Below are positions 16,466 to 25,743 of a DNA stretch of 64,000 nt, in pieces. Source of the DNA: Aureimonas ureilytica DSM 18598 = NBRC 106430 (GTDB lineage: Bacteria > Pseudomonadota > Alphaproteobacteria > Rhizobiales > Rhizobiaceae); assembly GCF_000382705.1 (NCBI RefSeq), contig NZ_ARQE01000004.1, positions 32,197-96,196 on the forward strand, in the 5' to 3' direction. A program made the position numbers and the translations under genes. The notes under the pieces are model-generated. The model saw nothing but the letters and a program-made list of their open reading frames with translations, ran no database searches and had not been told where the DNA came from. Within the stretch, counting starts at the first letter, position 1; each line of letters opens with the position of its first letter.

Positions 16466-17349
16466 GAGGGCGTCTTTGCAAGAAGCGCCATGCAGCGCGA
16501 CACGCCGTCGGTCCAGGCCGGCATCGTGTGGTCGAAGGCGCTCGTGAAGCGCGACGTGTCGAGCCGCGAATTGGCCGGCCGGCGGGCCGGGGTCGGATAA
16601 TCGGCCGTGGTGATCGGCACGACACGCACCGTCTTGCCGCCGCCGGCCGCCAGACGCTCGAACACGGCCTCGGCGAAGCCCGCCCAGGTCGTCTCGCCGC
16701 CCGACACCATGTGGAACACGCCGCGCAAGCCGCGATCGTCCGGCTCGCGCCGCAGCGCGCGGGCGACCGCGACGATCGCCTCGGCGATGTCGGGCGCGTA
16801 AGTCGGCGTGCCCCGCTGGTCGGCGACGACGCGCACTTCGTCGCGCGTCTCACTCAGACGCAGCATGGTCTTCAGAAAGTTCGCGCCGAACGGGCCGTAG
16901 ACCCAGGCCGTGCGAAGGATCGCATGGTCGGGATTGGCGGCGGCGACCTGCCGCTCGCCCTCCAACTTGGAGCGGCCATAGGCGCCCTGCGGGCCGGTCT
17001 CGTCGTCCTCGCGATAGGGTTCGGCCTTGTCGCCCGCGAACACATAGTCCGTGGAGACATGGATCACCGGAAGGCCGGCGGCTGCGGCCGAAGCCGCGAC
17101 ATTCCCGGCTCCCCAGGCGTTCACCGCTAAGGCCGCGTCTTCCTCGCTCTCGGCCTTGTCCACCGCCGTGTAGGCGGCGGCGTTCACCACCACGTCCGGG
17201 CGGTGCTCGGCGATGGCGCGATCCACCGAGGCGCGGTCCGTGATGTCGAGCACGGGGCGCCCGAGCGCGACCACCTCGACCTCGTTCGAGGCGAGCGCCA
17301 GAAGCGCCTGCGCGACCTGTCCTTCGCGACCCGTGACCAGAAGCCGCAT
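16462..17349 (-). CDS. rfbD: dTDP-4-dehydrorhamnose reductase RfbD
   Basis: 295 residues from MRLLVTGREGQVAQALL, an extended SDR. It catalyses the last step to dTDP-L-rhamnose, NAD(P)H reduction of the 4-keto group. Evidence: the TGREGQVA nucleotide loop, VVNAAAYTAVDKAE, STDYVF, YGRSKLEGE with catalytic Tyr/Lys, and RTAWVYGPFGANFLKTM. It lies 5 bp from rfbB and overlaps rgpF, so the genes are co-translated. Confidence 0.95.
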   Translation of the reverse strand: MRLLVTGREGQVAQALLALASNEVEVVALGRPVLDITDRASVDRAIAEHRPDVVVNAAAYTAVDKAESEEDAALAVNAWGAGNVAASAAAAGLPVIHVSTDYVFAGDKAEPYREDDETGPQGAYGRSKLEGERQVAAANPDHAILRTAWVYGPFGANFLKTMLRLSETRDEVRVVADQRGTPTYAPDIAEAIVAVARALRREPDDRGLRGVFHMVSGGETTWAGFAEAVFERLAAGGGKTVRVVPITTADYPTPARRPANSRLDTSRFTSAFDHTMPAWTDGVSRCMALLAKTPS

Positions 17350-17354
17350 CGCGC

Positions 17355-18413
17355 TCACGCCTTCGCGCCGAGGCGCTGGCCACCGTAGCGGCTTTCGCGG
17401 ATCGGCTGCCACCAGTCGCGATTGTCGAGATACCAGCGGATGGTCTTTTCGAGACCCGTCTCGAAGGTCTCCTCGGCGCGCCAGCCGAGTTCGGTCTCGA
17501 TGCGCGTGGCGTCGATCGCATAGCGCAGGTCGTGGCCGGGTCGATCCGTCACGAAGTCGATCAGCGAGCGGCGCGGCGTGCCACTCTCCAGCGGCGACAG
17601 GCGGTCCAGCGTGTCGCAGATCGTCTGCACGACCTCGAGATTGGAGCGCTCGTTTCGGCCGCCGATATTGTAGGAGCGGCCGAGTTCGCCCTTGGTCGCG
17701 ACCATCACCAGCGCGCGGGCGTGATCGCGCACATAGAGCCAGTCGCGCACGTTCTCGCCCTTGCCGTAGACCGGCAGGCGCTTGCCCTCCAGCCCGTTCA
17801 GGATGATCAGCGGAATGAGCTTTTCGGGGAAGTGATACGGCCCGTAATTGTTCGAGCAGTTCGAGAGCACCACCGGCAGATGGTAGGTGTGATGCCAGGC
17901 CATCGCCAGATGGTCGGACGCGGCCTTGGAGGCCGAATAGGGCGAGGACGGCGCATAGGGCGTGTCCTCGGTGAAGAGGCTGTCGTCCAGCGGCAGATCG
18001 CCGAAGACCTCGTCGGTCGAGATGTGGTGGAAGCGGAAAGCCGCCTTCTTCTCGCCCTCCAGGCCCGACCAATAGGCGCGCGCCGCTTCCAGAAGTTCGT
18101 AGGTGCCCACGATGTTGGTCTGGATGAAGTCGCCCGGCCCGTCGATCGAGCGATCCACATGGCTTTCGGCCGCCAGATGCATGATCGCATCAACCTGTTC
18201 GCGGCGCAGGAGATCGAGCACGAAGGCGCGGTCGAGAATGTCGCCCTTCACGAACGTATAGCGCGGGTCCGAGGCGATCGAATCCAGCGAGGAAAGGCTG
18301 GCCGCATAGGTCAGCTTGTCGAGATTGACGACGGAATGGTCCGTGTCCTCGACGAGATGGCGGCAGACGGCCGATCCGATGAAGCCGGCGCCGCCGGTGA
18401 CGAGGATCTTCAT
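17355..18413 (-). CDS. rfbB: dTDP-glucose 4,6-dehydratase RfbB
   Basis: 352 residues. NAD-dependent dehydratase making dTDP-4-keto-6-deoxyglucose. [15 protein letters not shown] binds [34 protein letters not shown] is the classic block, [10 protein letters not shown] carries the Thr-Asp-Glu catalytic set, and [23 protein letters not shown] holds Tyr-x3-Lys. It lies between rfbC (6 bp) and rfbD (5 bp) in one operon. Confidence 0.96.
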   Translation of the reverse strand: MKILVTGGAGFIGSAVCRHLVEDTDHSVVNLDKLTYAASLSSLDSIASDPRYTFVKGDILDRAFVLDLLRREQVDAIMHLAAESHVDRSIDGPGDFIQTNIVGTYELLEAARAYWSGLEGEKKAAFRFHHISTDEVFGDLPLDDSLFTEDTPYAPSSPYSASKAASDHLAMAWHHTYHLPVVLSNCSNNYGPYHFPEKLIPLIILNGLEGKRLPVYGKGENVRDWLYVRDHARALVMVATKGELGRSYNIGGRNERSNLEVVQTICDTLDRLSPLESGTPRRSLIDFVTDRPGHDLRYAIDATRIETELGWRAEETFETGLEKTIRWYLDNRDWWQPIRESRYGGQRLGAKA

Positions 18414-18419
18414 GGGTCT

Positions 18420-18986
18420 TCAGGCCTCGAACACGAAGGGCGATTCGATATCGCGAAGATGGGGAGCGGCCTCGTCCTTGGCCGAGAGGATGGGCGTGCG
18501 CCCGCCGAGCGGCCAGTCGATGGCGAAGTCGGGATCGTCGAAGCGGATGGAACGGTCGTGCTGCCCGCTATAGGGCGCGCTCACCTTGTAGAAGACTTCC
18601 GTATGCGGGACGAGCGTCAGGAAGCCGTGCGCGAAGCCGACCGGCACGAGGATCTGGTTGAAGCTTTCGGCCGAAAGCTCGAGCGCAACCCACTTCCCGT
18701 AGGTCGGCGATCCCCGGCGGATGTCGACGGCGACATCGAGGATCTTGCCGCGCAGGACGCGCACCAGCTTGTCCTGCGCGAAAGGCGGTTCCTGATAGTG
18801 CAGGCCGCGCAGCGTGAACGCCTCGGCCGAATAGGACTGGTTGTCCTGCATCCAGTCCTTGTCGACATTGCTGGCGCGCAGACGCTCGCGATTGAAGGTT
18901 TCGGAGAAGAAGCCGCGTTCGTCCCCGAATTTCCTGGGCACGATTTCCAATACGTCCGGGATAGCCAGCGCGCGGACTTCGAGCAT
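18420..18986 (-). CDS. rfbC: dTDP-4-dehydrorhamnose 3,5-epimerase RfbC
   Basis: 188 residues of cupin fold, normal length. RGFFSETFNRERL, LRGLHYQEPPFAQDKLVRVLRG with the catalytic His, and PVGFAHGFLTLVPHTEVFYKVS are the diagnostic blocks. It produces dTDP-4-keto-L-rhamnose for RfbD. It is the first gene of the minus-strand operon. The 132-bp gap to rfbA holds the divergent promoters of both units. Confidence 0.95.
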   Translation of the reverse strand: MLEVRALAIPDVLEIVPRKFGDERGFFSETFNRERLRASNVDKDWMQDNQSYSAEAFTLRGLHYQEPPFAQDKLVRVLRGKILDVAVDIRRGSPTYGKWVALELSAESFNQILVPVGFAHGFLTLVPHTEVFYKVSAPYSGQHDRSIRFDDPDFAIDWPLGGRTPILSAKDEAAPHLRDIESPFVFEA

Positions 18987-19118
18987 GAAACAACCTTCGC
19001 CTGTTGGTTTCGGATGCGTTTACCGCTATTGCCCGGCTTGCGGCAAGACGGGAAGCGGCGCAGCCTGCGCCCGGCCCGGGAGTGAGGCCGGCATAACGGA
19101 CGGACGGAGCTTGAGGCG

Positions 19119-19991
19119 ATGAAAGGCATCATTCTGGCGGGCGGAAGCGGCACGCGGCTGCACCCGATGACGCTGACCGCGTCCAAGCAGCTCCTTCCGA
19201 TCTACGACAAGCCGATGATCTATTATCCCTTGTCGGTTCTGATGCTGACCGGCATCCGCGACATCCTGATCATCTCGACGCCGCACGACCTGCCCCGCTT
19301 CCGCGCGCTGCTCGGCACGGGCGAGCGCTGGGGCATGAAGTTCACCTATGCCGAACAGCCGAGCCCGGACGGGCTGGCGCAGGCCTATCTGATCGGCGAG
19401 GAGTTCGTGGCCGGCGAAAGCTCGGCGCTGATCCTCGGCGACAACGTCTTCTACGGCCACGGCCTGCCGGAGCTCCTCGGCAGCGCGGTGAAGCGGGACA
19501 AGGGCGCCAGCGTCTTCGCCTATCACGTCAACGATCCCGAGCGTTACGGCGTCGTGGCCTTCGACGGGGCCGGCCGCGCCACCTCGATCGAGGAAAAGCC
19601 GCTGAAGCCGGCCTCCAACTGGGCCGTGACCGGGCTCTACTTCTATGACGGGCGCGCCTCGGAATTTGCCCGCTCGCTGAAGCCCTCGCCGCGCGGCGAG
19701 CTGGAGATCACCGATCTCAACCGTCTCTATCTCGACGAGGGTACGCTCAGCGTCGAGTGCATGGGCCGGGGCTTCGCCTGGCTCGACACGGGCACGCCGG
19801 ACTCCCTCCTCCAGGCGGCCGAGTTCGTGCGCACGCTCGAACACCGCCAGGGCTTCAAGGTCTGCTGCCCCGAGGAAATCGCCTTCAATCTCGGCTTCAT
19901 CGACGCCGACCAGCTGGCCCGCCTCGGCAAGGAACTGGGCAAGAGCCAGTACGGCATCTATCTGCAGCGGATCGCCCAGGGCGGCCTCTGA
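19119..19991 (+). CDS. rfbA: Glucose-1-phosphate thymidylyltransferase RfbA
   Basis: 290 residues. [37 protein letters not shown] is the nucleotidyltransferase signature, [12 protein letters not shown] holds the metal-binding Asp, and [20 protein letters not shown] is the sugar-binding block. It makes dTDP-glucose, the entry to dTDP-L-rhamnose. It is transcribed away from rfbCBD, so the pathway is split over two divergent units, and is followed by the polysaccharide ABC exporter genes. Confidence 0.96.
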   Translation: MKGIILAGGSGTRLHPMTLTASKQLLPIYDKPMIYYPLSVLMLTGIRDILIISTPHDLPRFRALLGTGERWGMKFTYAEQPSPDGLAQAYLIGEEFVAGESSALILGDNVFYGHGLPELLGSAVKRDKGASVFAYHVNDPERYGVVAFDGAGRATSIEEKPLKPASNWAVTGLYFYDGRASEFARSLKPSPRGELEITDLNRLYLDEGTLSVECMGRGFAWLDTGTPDSLLQAAEFVRTLEHRQGFKVCCPEEIAFNLGFIDADQLARLGKELGKSQYGIYLQRIAQGGL

Positions 19992-20132
19992 CGCCAAACG
20001 CCGCCGCGCCCTTCCGCCAAGGGCCGGCGCTGCGCGGAAACGCCTGAGCGCGGCATCGCCCGCGTTCGCGCTCCGCTTCCCAAACCGGCCGCGCCGGGAC
20101 CGCGAGGCCCGGCCAGAAGGACCTTCATCAGA

Positions 20133-20972
20133 ATGGCTTCGACGGACACGCCTGTCTTCGTCACCACCGGACATTCAGACAGCGCCTCGCGCATGCGCGA
20201 ATGCCTCGCGGATTTCCGCAAGGGCTTGGCGATGCGCGAGCTCTGGCTGTTTCTCGGCTGGCGCGACGTGCGCAAGCACTACCAGCGCTCGATCCTCGGA
20301 CCGTTCTGGCTGACGCTCTCCATGGGTCTCATGGTGCTCGGCCTCGGCGTCCTCTATTCGCAGATCTTCGGCCAGGCGATCCACGACTACCTGCCCTTCC
20401 TGGCGATCGGCTTCATCGTCTGGGGCCTGATCAGCGGCCTCATCATCGGCGCCTGCGACATCTATTCGAGCGCCGCCGCCTCCGTGCGGCAGGTGCGGAT
20501 GCCGCTCAGCATCTATCTCTTCCAGTTCGTCTGGCGGCAGATCATCACCTTCGGCCACAACTTCATCATCTATGTCGCGGTGGCCCTGTTCTTCGGCATC
20601 TGGCCGGGGCTGAACGGGCTGATGGTGCTGCCCGCGCTGGTGCTGATCATCCTCAACGGCTTCTTCGGCGCGATGATCCTCGCCCCGCTCTGCGCCCGCT
20701 TCCGCGACATTCCGATGATCGTCCAGAGCGTCGTGCAGATCGTCTTCTTCATGACGCCGATCCTGTGGGACCCCAAGCTCATCCCCCAGCGCGCGATCTT
20801 CCTGCAGGCCAATCCGTTCTACCACTTCATCGAGATCATCCGCGACCCGCTGCTCGGCCGCGCGCCCTCGCTCGAAAACTGGCTCGTGTGCCTCGCCATT
20901 ACGCTGGTGATGGGCTTCGTTTCCTTCCGCTTCTACGCGCGCTTCCGGCCGCGCATCGCATATTGGGCCTGA
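20133..20972 (+). CDS. Polysaccharide ABC exporter, membrane subunit (Wzm/TagG type)
   Basis: 279 residues of ABC-2 permease with six predicted membrane helices. WRDVRKHYQRSILGPFWLTLSMGLMVLGLGVLYS and the late block MTPILWDPKLIPQR...NPFYHFIEIIRDPLLGR are characteristic of Wzm/KpsM/TagG exporters that flip lipid-linked glycans. AGAAGGA lies upstream of the ATG. It is paired with the ATPase gene 6 bp downstream. With the rhamnose genes alongside, an ABC-dependent rhamnose-containing O-antigen or capsule is likely. Confidence 0.9.
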   Translation: MASTDTPVFVTTGHSDSASRMRECLADFRKGLAMRELWLFLGWRDVRKHYQRSILGPFWLTLSMGLMVLGLGVLYSQIFGQAIHDYLPFLAIGFIVWGLISGLIIGACDIYSSAAASVRQVRMPLSIYLFQFVWRQIITFGHNFIIYVAVALFFGIWPGLNGLMVLPALVLIILNGFFGAMILAPLCARFRDIPMIVQSVVQIVFFMTPILWDPKLIPQRAIFLQANPFYHFIEIIRDPLLGRAPSLENWLVCLAITLVMGFVSFRFYARFRPRIAYWA

Positions 20973-20978
20973 CGCCGC

Positions 20979-21734
20979 ATGGCTTCGATCACGTTCGAGA
21001 ACGTCTCGGTCGACATTCCCGTCTTCAACGCCAGCAACCGCTCGCTGAAGAACAATGTCCTCTCCGCCGCCACGGGCGGCCAGATCCAGCCGCGCGACAG
21101 CGGGCGCATCGCGGTGCGCGCCATCGACGATCTGTCGCTCGAGCTGACCCACGGCACGCGGGTCGGGCTGATCGGCCATAACGGCGCCGGCAAGTCCACC
21201 ATGCTGCGCGTCATCGCCGGCATCTACACGCCGACCGGCGGGCGGGTCAGCGTCGAGGGCGACGTCGCCCCGATGTTCGACATCGGCTTCGGCATGGACC
21301 CGGACGCGACGGGCTGGGACAACATCATCCTGCGCGGCATGCTGCTCGGCTATTCCAAGCGCGAGATTCAGGCCAAGGCCCACGACATCGCCCTCGTCAG
21401 CGATCTCGGCGAGTTCCTGGACATGCCCCTGCGCACCTATTCGGCGGGCATGTCGACGCGCCTCGCCTTCGCCGTCTCCACCTCGATCCAGCCCGACATC
21501 CTCCTCATCGACGAGGGCATCGGCGCGGGCGACGCGGCCTTCATCGCCCAGGCGCGCGAGCGCATGCGCACCTTCGTCGGCGAAGCCGGGCTTCTCGTGC
21601 TCGCCTCCCATGCCGACGACATGCTGCGCCAATGGTGCCAGACCGGCATCTGGATGGAGCATGGCCGGATGCGCATGCATGGCGGAATCGAAGAGGTGCT
21701 CGCCGCCTATCAGGCCTCGCTCGCCGGCGGCTGA
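20979..21734 (+). CDS. Polysaccharide ABC exporter, ATPase subunit (short Wzt/TagH type)
   Basis: 251 residues. It has Walker A GHNGAGKST (about residue 65), a signature SAGMSTRLAFAVS in place of LSGGQ, and Walker B ILLIDEGIGAGD, the pattern of Wzt/TagH/KpsT-type exporters. It lacks the extra C-terminal carbohydrate-binding domain that in E. coli O9a Wzt checks the modified chain end, so it should export without terminal-cap recognition. It forms a transporter with the preceding permease. Confidence 0.9.
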   Translation: MASITFENVSVDIPVFNASNRSLKNNVLSAATGGQIQPRDSGRIAVRAIDDLSLELTHGTRVGLIGHNGAGKSTMLRVIAGIYTPTGGRVSVEGDVAPMFDIGFGMDPDATGWDNIILRGMLLGYSKREIQAKAHDIALVSDLGEFLDMPLRTYSAGMSTRLAFAVSTSIQPDILLIDEGIGAGDAAFIAQARERMRTFVGEAGLLVLASHADDMLRQWCQTGIWMEHGRMRMHGGIEEVLAAYQASLAGG

Positions 21735-21908
21735 GGCGAGCGGCCGCCCGGGAATCGGGCACCCGCCGCCCAAGCCGTGGACGCCCTGCCGAAGACTTGG
21801 GCTCCTTCCCCGCCCGACTTGCGGGAATCTCGTTTAGCCACCTCGCGAAGGCTTGGCATTTGCGCGGTTTGAGCCATTGTTGAGGGGCGGTAGCGAGGGG
21901 GGTTTGGG

Positions 21909-23321
21909 TTGAGTCCATTCGACGAAATGCTGGCAGGGGAAACCGGCGTCCGCGACCCCTATCGGCGGTTTCATGCCTGGTTCAAGACGCAGGTTCCCCA
22001 GTCGCTGGCGGTCAAGGCCGGCGAGGCCGAAGGCTTTTTCCGGCGCACCGGCATCACCTTCAATGTCTATGGCGAGCAGGAAGCGGCCGAGCGCCTGATT
22101 CCCTTCGATCTCGTGCCGCGCATCATCGCGGGCTCCGAATGGGCCAAGCTCGCCGAGGGCATCGAGCAGCGCGTGCGCGGGCTCAACGCCTTTCTGGACG
22201 ACATCTACCACGATCAGGAGATCGTGAAGGCCGGCATCGTTCCCGAACGTCTGATCAAGGGCAACGAGGCCTTCATTCCGCAGATGGTCGGCTTCCGGCC
22301 GCCCGGCGGCGTCTACACGCACATCATCGGCGTCGACATCGTTCGCACCGCCGAGAACCAGTTCTATGTCCTGGAGGACAACGCCCGCACGCCGTCCGGT
22401 GTCTCGTACATGATCGAGAACCGCGAAACGATGATGCAGATGTTCCCCGAGCTCTTCGCGCAGAACCGCGTGCGCCCGGTGGAAACCTATCCCCGGCACC
22501 TGCGCCGCTCGCTGCAGGCCGTCGCCCCGCCCGCCTGCAAGGGCACGCCCCGCGTCGCCGTGCTGACGCCGGGCATCCACAATTCGGCCTATTACGAACA
22601 CGCCTTCCTCGCCGACCAGATGGGCGTCGAACTCGTCGAGGGCACCGATCTGAAGCTCGTGGACGGGCGCATCGCCATGCGCACCACGCAGGGCTATCTG
22701 CCGATCGACGTTCTCTACCGCCGCGTGGACGATGCCTATCTCGACCCGGAGGTCTTCAATCCCGAATCCGTTCTCGGCGTTCCCGGCATCATGGAGGTCT
22801 ATCGCAACGGCGGGATCACCATCGCCAATGCGCCCGGCACCGGCATTTCGGACGACAAGGCCATCTATTCCTACATGCCGGAGATCGTGGAATTCTACAC
22901 GGGCCGGCCGGCGATCCTCGAGAACGTGCCGACCTGGCGCTGCGCCGAGGAGCAAAGCCTCGCCTATGTGCTGGAGCATCTCGAAGAGCTGGTCGTGAAG
23001 GAGGTTCACGGCTCGGGCGGCTACGGAATGCTGGTCGGCCCCGCCGCTTCGAAGGCCGAGCGCGAGGCCTTCGCCGCCAAGCTGCGCGCCCGCCCCGGCA
23101 ACTACATCGCCCAGCCGACGCTGGCGCTCTCCACCGTCCCGATCCTGACCGAGAAGGGTCTGGCGCCCCGCCATGTGGACCTTCGGCCCTTCGTTCTCGT
23201 GTCCGACAGCGTGAAGATCATTCCGGGCGGCCTGACGCGCGTCGCGCTGAAGGAAGGCTCGCTCGTGGTGAATTCCAGCCAGGGCGGCGGCACCAAGGAT
23301 ACCTGGGTTCTGGAGGACTGA
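21909..23321 (+). CDS. Circularly permuted type 2 ATP-grasp protein
   Basis: 470 residues from a TTG start (MSPFDEMLAGETGVRDPYRRF) preceded by GAGGGG; homologues begin with this segment, so TTG is preferred to the ATG six codons later. Family blocks include GITFNVYGEQEAAERLIPFDLVPRII, VLEDNARTPSGVSYMIENR and VVKEVHGSGGYGMLVGPAAS, the last being the ATP-grasp phosphate loop. These proteins are predicted peptide or amide ligases of unknown substrate. They occur in an operon with an alpha-E protein and an Anbu peptidase, as here. Confidence 0.9.
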   Translation: MSPFDEMLAGETGVRDPYRRFHAWFKTQVPQSLAVKAGEAEGFFRRTGITFNVYGEQEAAERLIPFDLVPRIIAGSEWAKLAEGIEQRVRGLNAFLDDIYHDQEIVKAGIVPERLIKGNEAFIPQMVGFRPPGGVYTHIIGVDIVRTAENQFYVLEDNARTPSGVSYMIENRETMMQMFPELFAQNRVRPVETYPRHLRRSLQAVAPPACKGTPRVAVLTPGIHNSAYYEHAFLADQMGVELVEGTDLKLVDGRIAMRTTQGYLPIDVLYRRVDDAYLDPEVFNPESVLGVPGIMEVYRNGGITIANAPGTGISDDKAIYSYMPEIVEFYTGRPAILENVPTWRCAEEQSLAYVLEHLEELVVKEVHGSGGYGMLVGPAASKAEREAFAAKLRARPGNYIAQPTLALSTVPILTEKGLAPRHVDLRPFVLVSDSVKIIPGGLTRVALKEGSLVVNSSQGGGTKDTWVLED

Positions 23322-23417
23322 CCGCCCTCCCCGGCGCGTCGGCTCTTGCCGCCGCGCCCGCCCGATGCTCGAACTTACCGGCGGCGCGCCGCTCTTATCG
23401 GATCAGAATCGCGACAG

Positions 23418-24359
23418 ATGGCACTACTCGGACGCACCGCCAACGGCCTCTTCTGGATGCAACGCTATATCGAGCGGGCCGAGAACATGGCCCGGCTTCT
23501 CGACGCGGGCCTGCGTCTGTCCCTGACCAATCTCTCGGCCGAGCCCGACGAATGGCAGTCGGTCCTGGTCTCGGCCGGCGTCGAGACGGGGTATCTCGCC
23601 AAGTACCAGAGCTTCGAGCCCGCGCAGATCATCGACTACATGCTGCGCGATCTCGACAATCCGTCGAGCGTTCTCTCCTCCATCGGCATCGCGCGCACCA
23701 ACGGGCGCATGGTGCGCACGGCGCTGACGCGCGAGACCTGGGAGGCGATCAACGAAAGCTGGCTGATCCTGCGCCAGCACTTGTCGAAGCCGGTGGAGGA
23801 ACTGCCCGCGCTTCTGGATCTCGTGAAGGCGCGCACGGCGCTCATTCGCGGCTCGTTCTACGGCACGATGCTGCGCAACCCGATCTTCGATTTCTGCAAT
23901 CTCGGCACCTTCGTGGAGCGCGCCGACAACACGGCCCGCATTCTCGACGTGAAATACTGGGTGCTCATGCCCCAGCATTCCTCGGTCGGCTCCTCGCTCG
24001 ACAATTACCAATGGGGCTCGATCCTGCGCTCGGTCTCGGCGCTGCGCTCCTATGCCTGGGAATACGACGCGGATCTGCGCGCGGTCGACATCATCGACTT
24101 CCTGCTTCTCAATCGCCGGATGCCGCGATCGCTCGCCTATTCCTATCGCTGCATCAACGACAGTCTCGACTATCTCGCCCGCGCCTACGGGCAGGAGTGC
24201 GACTGCCACGCGACGGCCCGGCAGATCGCGAACCGGCTGGAGCAGCAGACCGTCACCGAAGTCCTGGAGACCGGCCTGCACGAGTTCCTGGAAACGCTCA
24301 TCATCGACAACAACCGCCTGTCCAACGAGATCGCGCGCGACTTCAGCTTCTATTCCTGA
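23418..24359 (+). CDS. Alpha-E domain protein (DUF403)
   Basis: 313 residues from MALLGRTANGLFWMQRYIERAENMARLLDAG, almost wholly helical. LGRTANGLFWMQRYIERAENMARLL and NLGTFVERADNTARILDVKYW are the hallmark repeats. This domain is the constant partner of the circularly permuted ATP-grasp protein, and in some genomes the two are fused. Biochemical function is unknown. A role as scaffold or ligase subunit is inference from that association. It lies 96 bp after the ATP-grasp gene. Confidence 0.9.
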   Translation: MALLGRTANGLFWMQRYIERAENMARLLDAGLRLSLTNLSAEPDEWQSVLVSAGVETGYLAKYQSFEPAQIIDYMLRDLDNPSSVLSSIGIARTNGRMVRTALTRETWEAINESWLILRQHLSKPVEELPALLDLVKARTALIRGSFYGTMLRNPIFDFCNLGTFVERADNTARILDVKYWVLMPQHSSVGSSLDNYQWGSILRSVSALRSYAWEYDADLRAVDIIDFLLLNRRMPRSLAYSYRCINDSLDYLARAYGQECDCHATARQIANRLEQQTVTEVLETGLHEFLETLIIDNNRLSNEIARDFSFYS

Positions 24360-24521
24360 AGCTTGCGCCGCTCTTCCTGACGCTTGCGCGGTGGAGGCGC
24401 TCAGGCCTCCGGGGCGGCCGTCCCATCAAAATGCGGGCTTGCGATCCCCCGCCGCCCCCGGCATATCCTCGCGCCCGTGAGCCCGGCGGAGGGCGTGGTT
24501 TGCCCTGGGGGAGCATCTGAA

Positions 24522-25265
24522 GTGACCTATTGCGTCGGTCTTCTTCTCAATCGCGGCATGGTCTTCATGTCCGACACACGGACCAATGCCGGGATCGACA
24601 ACATCTCGGTCGTGACCAAGCTGCGCACCTGGAACGTGCCGGGCGATCGGTTCATCTGCCTGATGTCGGCGGGCAACCTCGCCACCACGCAGTCCACCAT
24701 CTCGCTTCTGGAAGAGCGGGGCGTTGCCACGCAGCAGCGCAAGCCGAAACTCCTGACGCAGCCGACCATGTTCCAGACCGCCAAGCTCGTCGGCGAAACG
24801 CTGCGCGAGGTGATTTCCTATACGAACGACGGTGATGGGGGCGGAAGCCGCTTCCTCGGTTCCTTCATCCTCGGCGGCCAGATCAAGGGCGGGCGCCCGC
24901 GCCTCTTCATGATCTACCCGGAAGGCAACTTCATCGAGGCCGGGCCGGACAATCCGTTCTTCCAGATCGGCGAGCACAAATACGGCAGGCCGATCCTGGT
25001 GCGCACCTATGATTCGGACATGGCGCTGGAGGACGCGGTGAAGCTCCTGCTCGTGTCCTTCGATTCGACCATCAAGTCGAATCTTTCCGTCGGCCTGCCG
25101 ATCGACCTCCAGCTCTACGAGACCGACACGCTCGAGGCCGGCCATCGCCAGCGCTTCGACGATCGCGACCCCTATTACCGGCAGATTTCGGAAGGCTGGG
25201 GCGACGCGCTGAAATCGGCCTTCGACCGGCTTCCGCCCTTCGCGCCGACGCGGGCCGAGGGCTGA
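24522..25265 (+). CDS. Anbu-type proteasome-like peptidase
   Basis: 247 residues from a GTG start (preceded by GGGGGAG) so that the second residue is Thr. Removal of the initiator Met would expose the catalytic N-terminal Thr of Ntn hydrolases. TYCVGLLLNRGMVFMSDTRTNAGIDNIS and MSAGNLATTQSTISLLEE are typical of the Anbu (ancestral beta-subunit) branch related to HslV and 20S beta subunits. It is the third gene of the ATP-grasp/alpha-E/Anbu set. The transglutaminase-like protease often found with these is not present in the window. Confidence 0.9.
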   Translation: MTYCVGLLLNRGMVFMSDTRTNAGIDNISVVTKLRTWNVPGDRFICLMSAGNLATTQSTISLLEERGVATQQRKPKLLTQPTMFQTAKLVGETLREVISYTNDGDGGGSRFLGSFILGGQIKGGRPRLFMIYPEGNFIEAGPDNPFFQIGEHKYGRPILVRTYDSDMALEDAVKLLLVSFDSTIKSNLSVGLPIDLQLYETDTLEAGHRQRFDDRDPYYRQISEGWGDALKSAFDRLPPFAPTRAEG

Positions 25266-25275
25266 GCCCTCGCCT

Positions 25276-25638
25276 TCAGGCGTCGCGGCTGAGGCCCTTG
25301 GCTTCGAGCTCGGTGAGATAGCCGGTCCAATGCCGCTCGCCGTCGCGCGCGAGCTGGAACAGGTAGGACCAGGTGTAGATGCCCGTGTCGTGCCCGTCGT
25401 CGAAGACGATGCGCACGGCATAATGGCCGACCGGAAAGACGTTGCTGATCGCCACGTTGCGCTTGCCGCCGACCGTGACGCGCTGGTCCGGCGAATGGCC
25501 CTGCACTTCGGCCGAGGGCGAAAGGACGCGCAGCATCTCGGCCGAAATCTCCGCGCCCGGCGCGCTCGGGAAGCGCAGGACGAGGGTCCGGCGATCGGCC
25601 GAAACGCGAATTTCCTGGGGGATGGGGGCTGTGGCCAT
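25276..25638 (-). CDS. DUF971 (gamma-butyrobetaine hydroxylase N-domain-like) protein
   Basis: 120 residues. It matches the small DUF971 domain found at the N-terminus of gamma-butyrobetaine hydroxylase and in iron-sulfur or ApbC-linked proteins. Visible blocks are PQEIRVSADRRTLVLRF, EMLRVLSPSAEVQGH, NVFPVGHYAVRIVFDDGHDTGIYTWSYL, with the last being diagnostic. It is divergent from moaA (105 bp apart), and these two often sit together. The exact role is unknown. Confidence 0.88.
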   Translation of the reverse strand: MATAPIPQEIRVSADRRTLVLRFPSAPGAEISAEMLRVLSPSAEVQGHSPDQRVTVGGKRNVAISNVFPVGHYAVRIVFDDGHDTGIYTWSYLFQLARDGERHWTGYLTELEAKGLSRDA

Positions 25639-25743
25639 GGGCTTTCTCCTCGCGCGCGGTGATGCGCCCGCTTGACCCGCTTGGCAAGCCTTTCCACATT
25701 CGAGCCAGACGCAAGGAAAGGACGGCGGCTTCGGCTGCCCATC

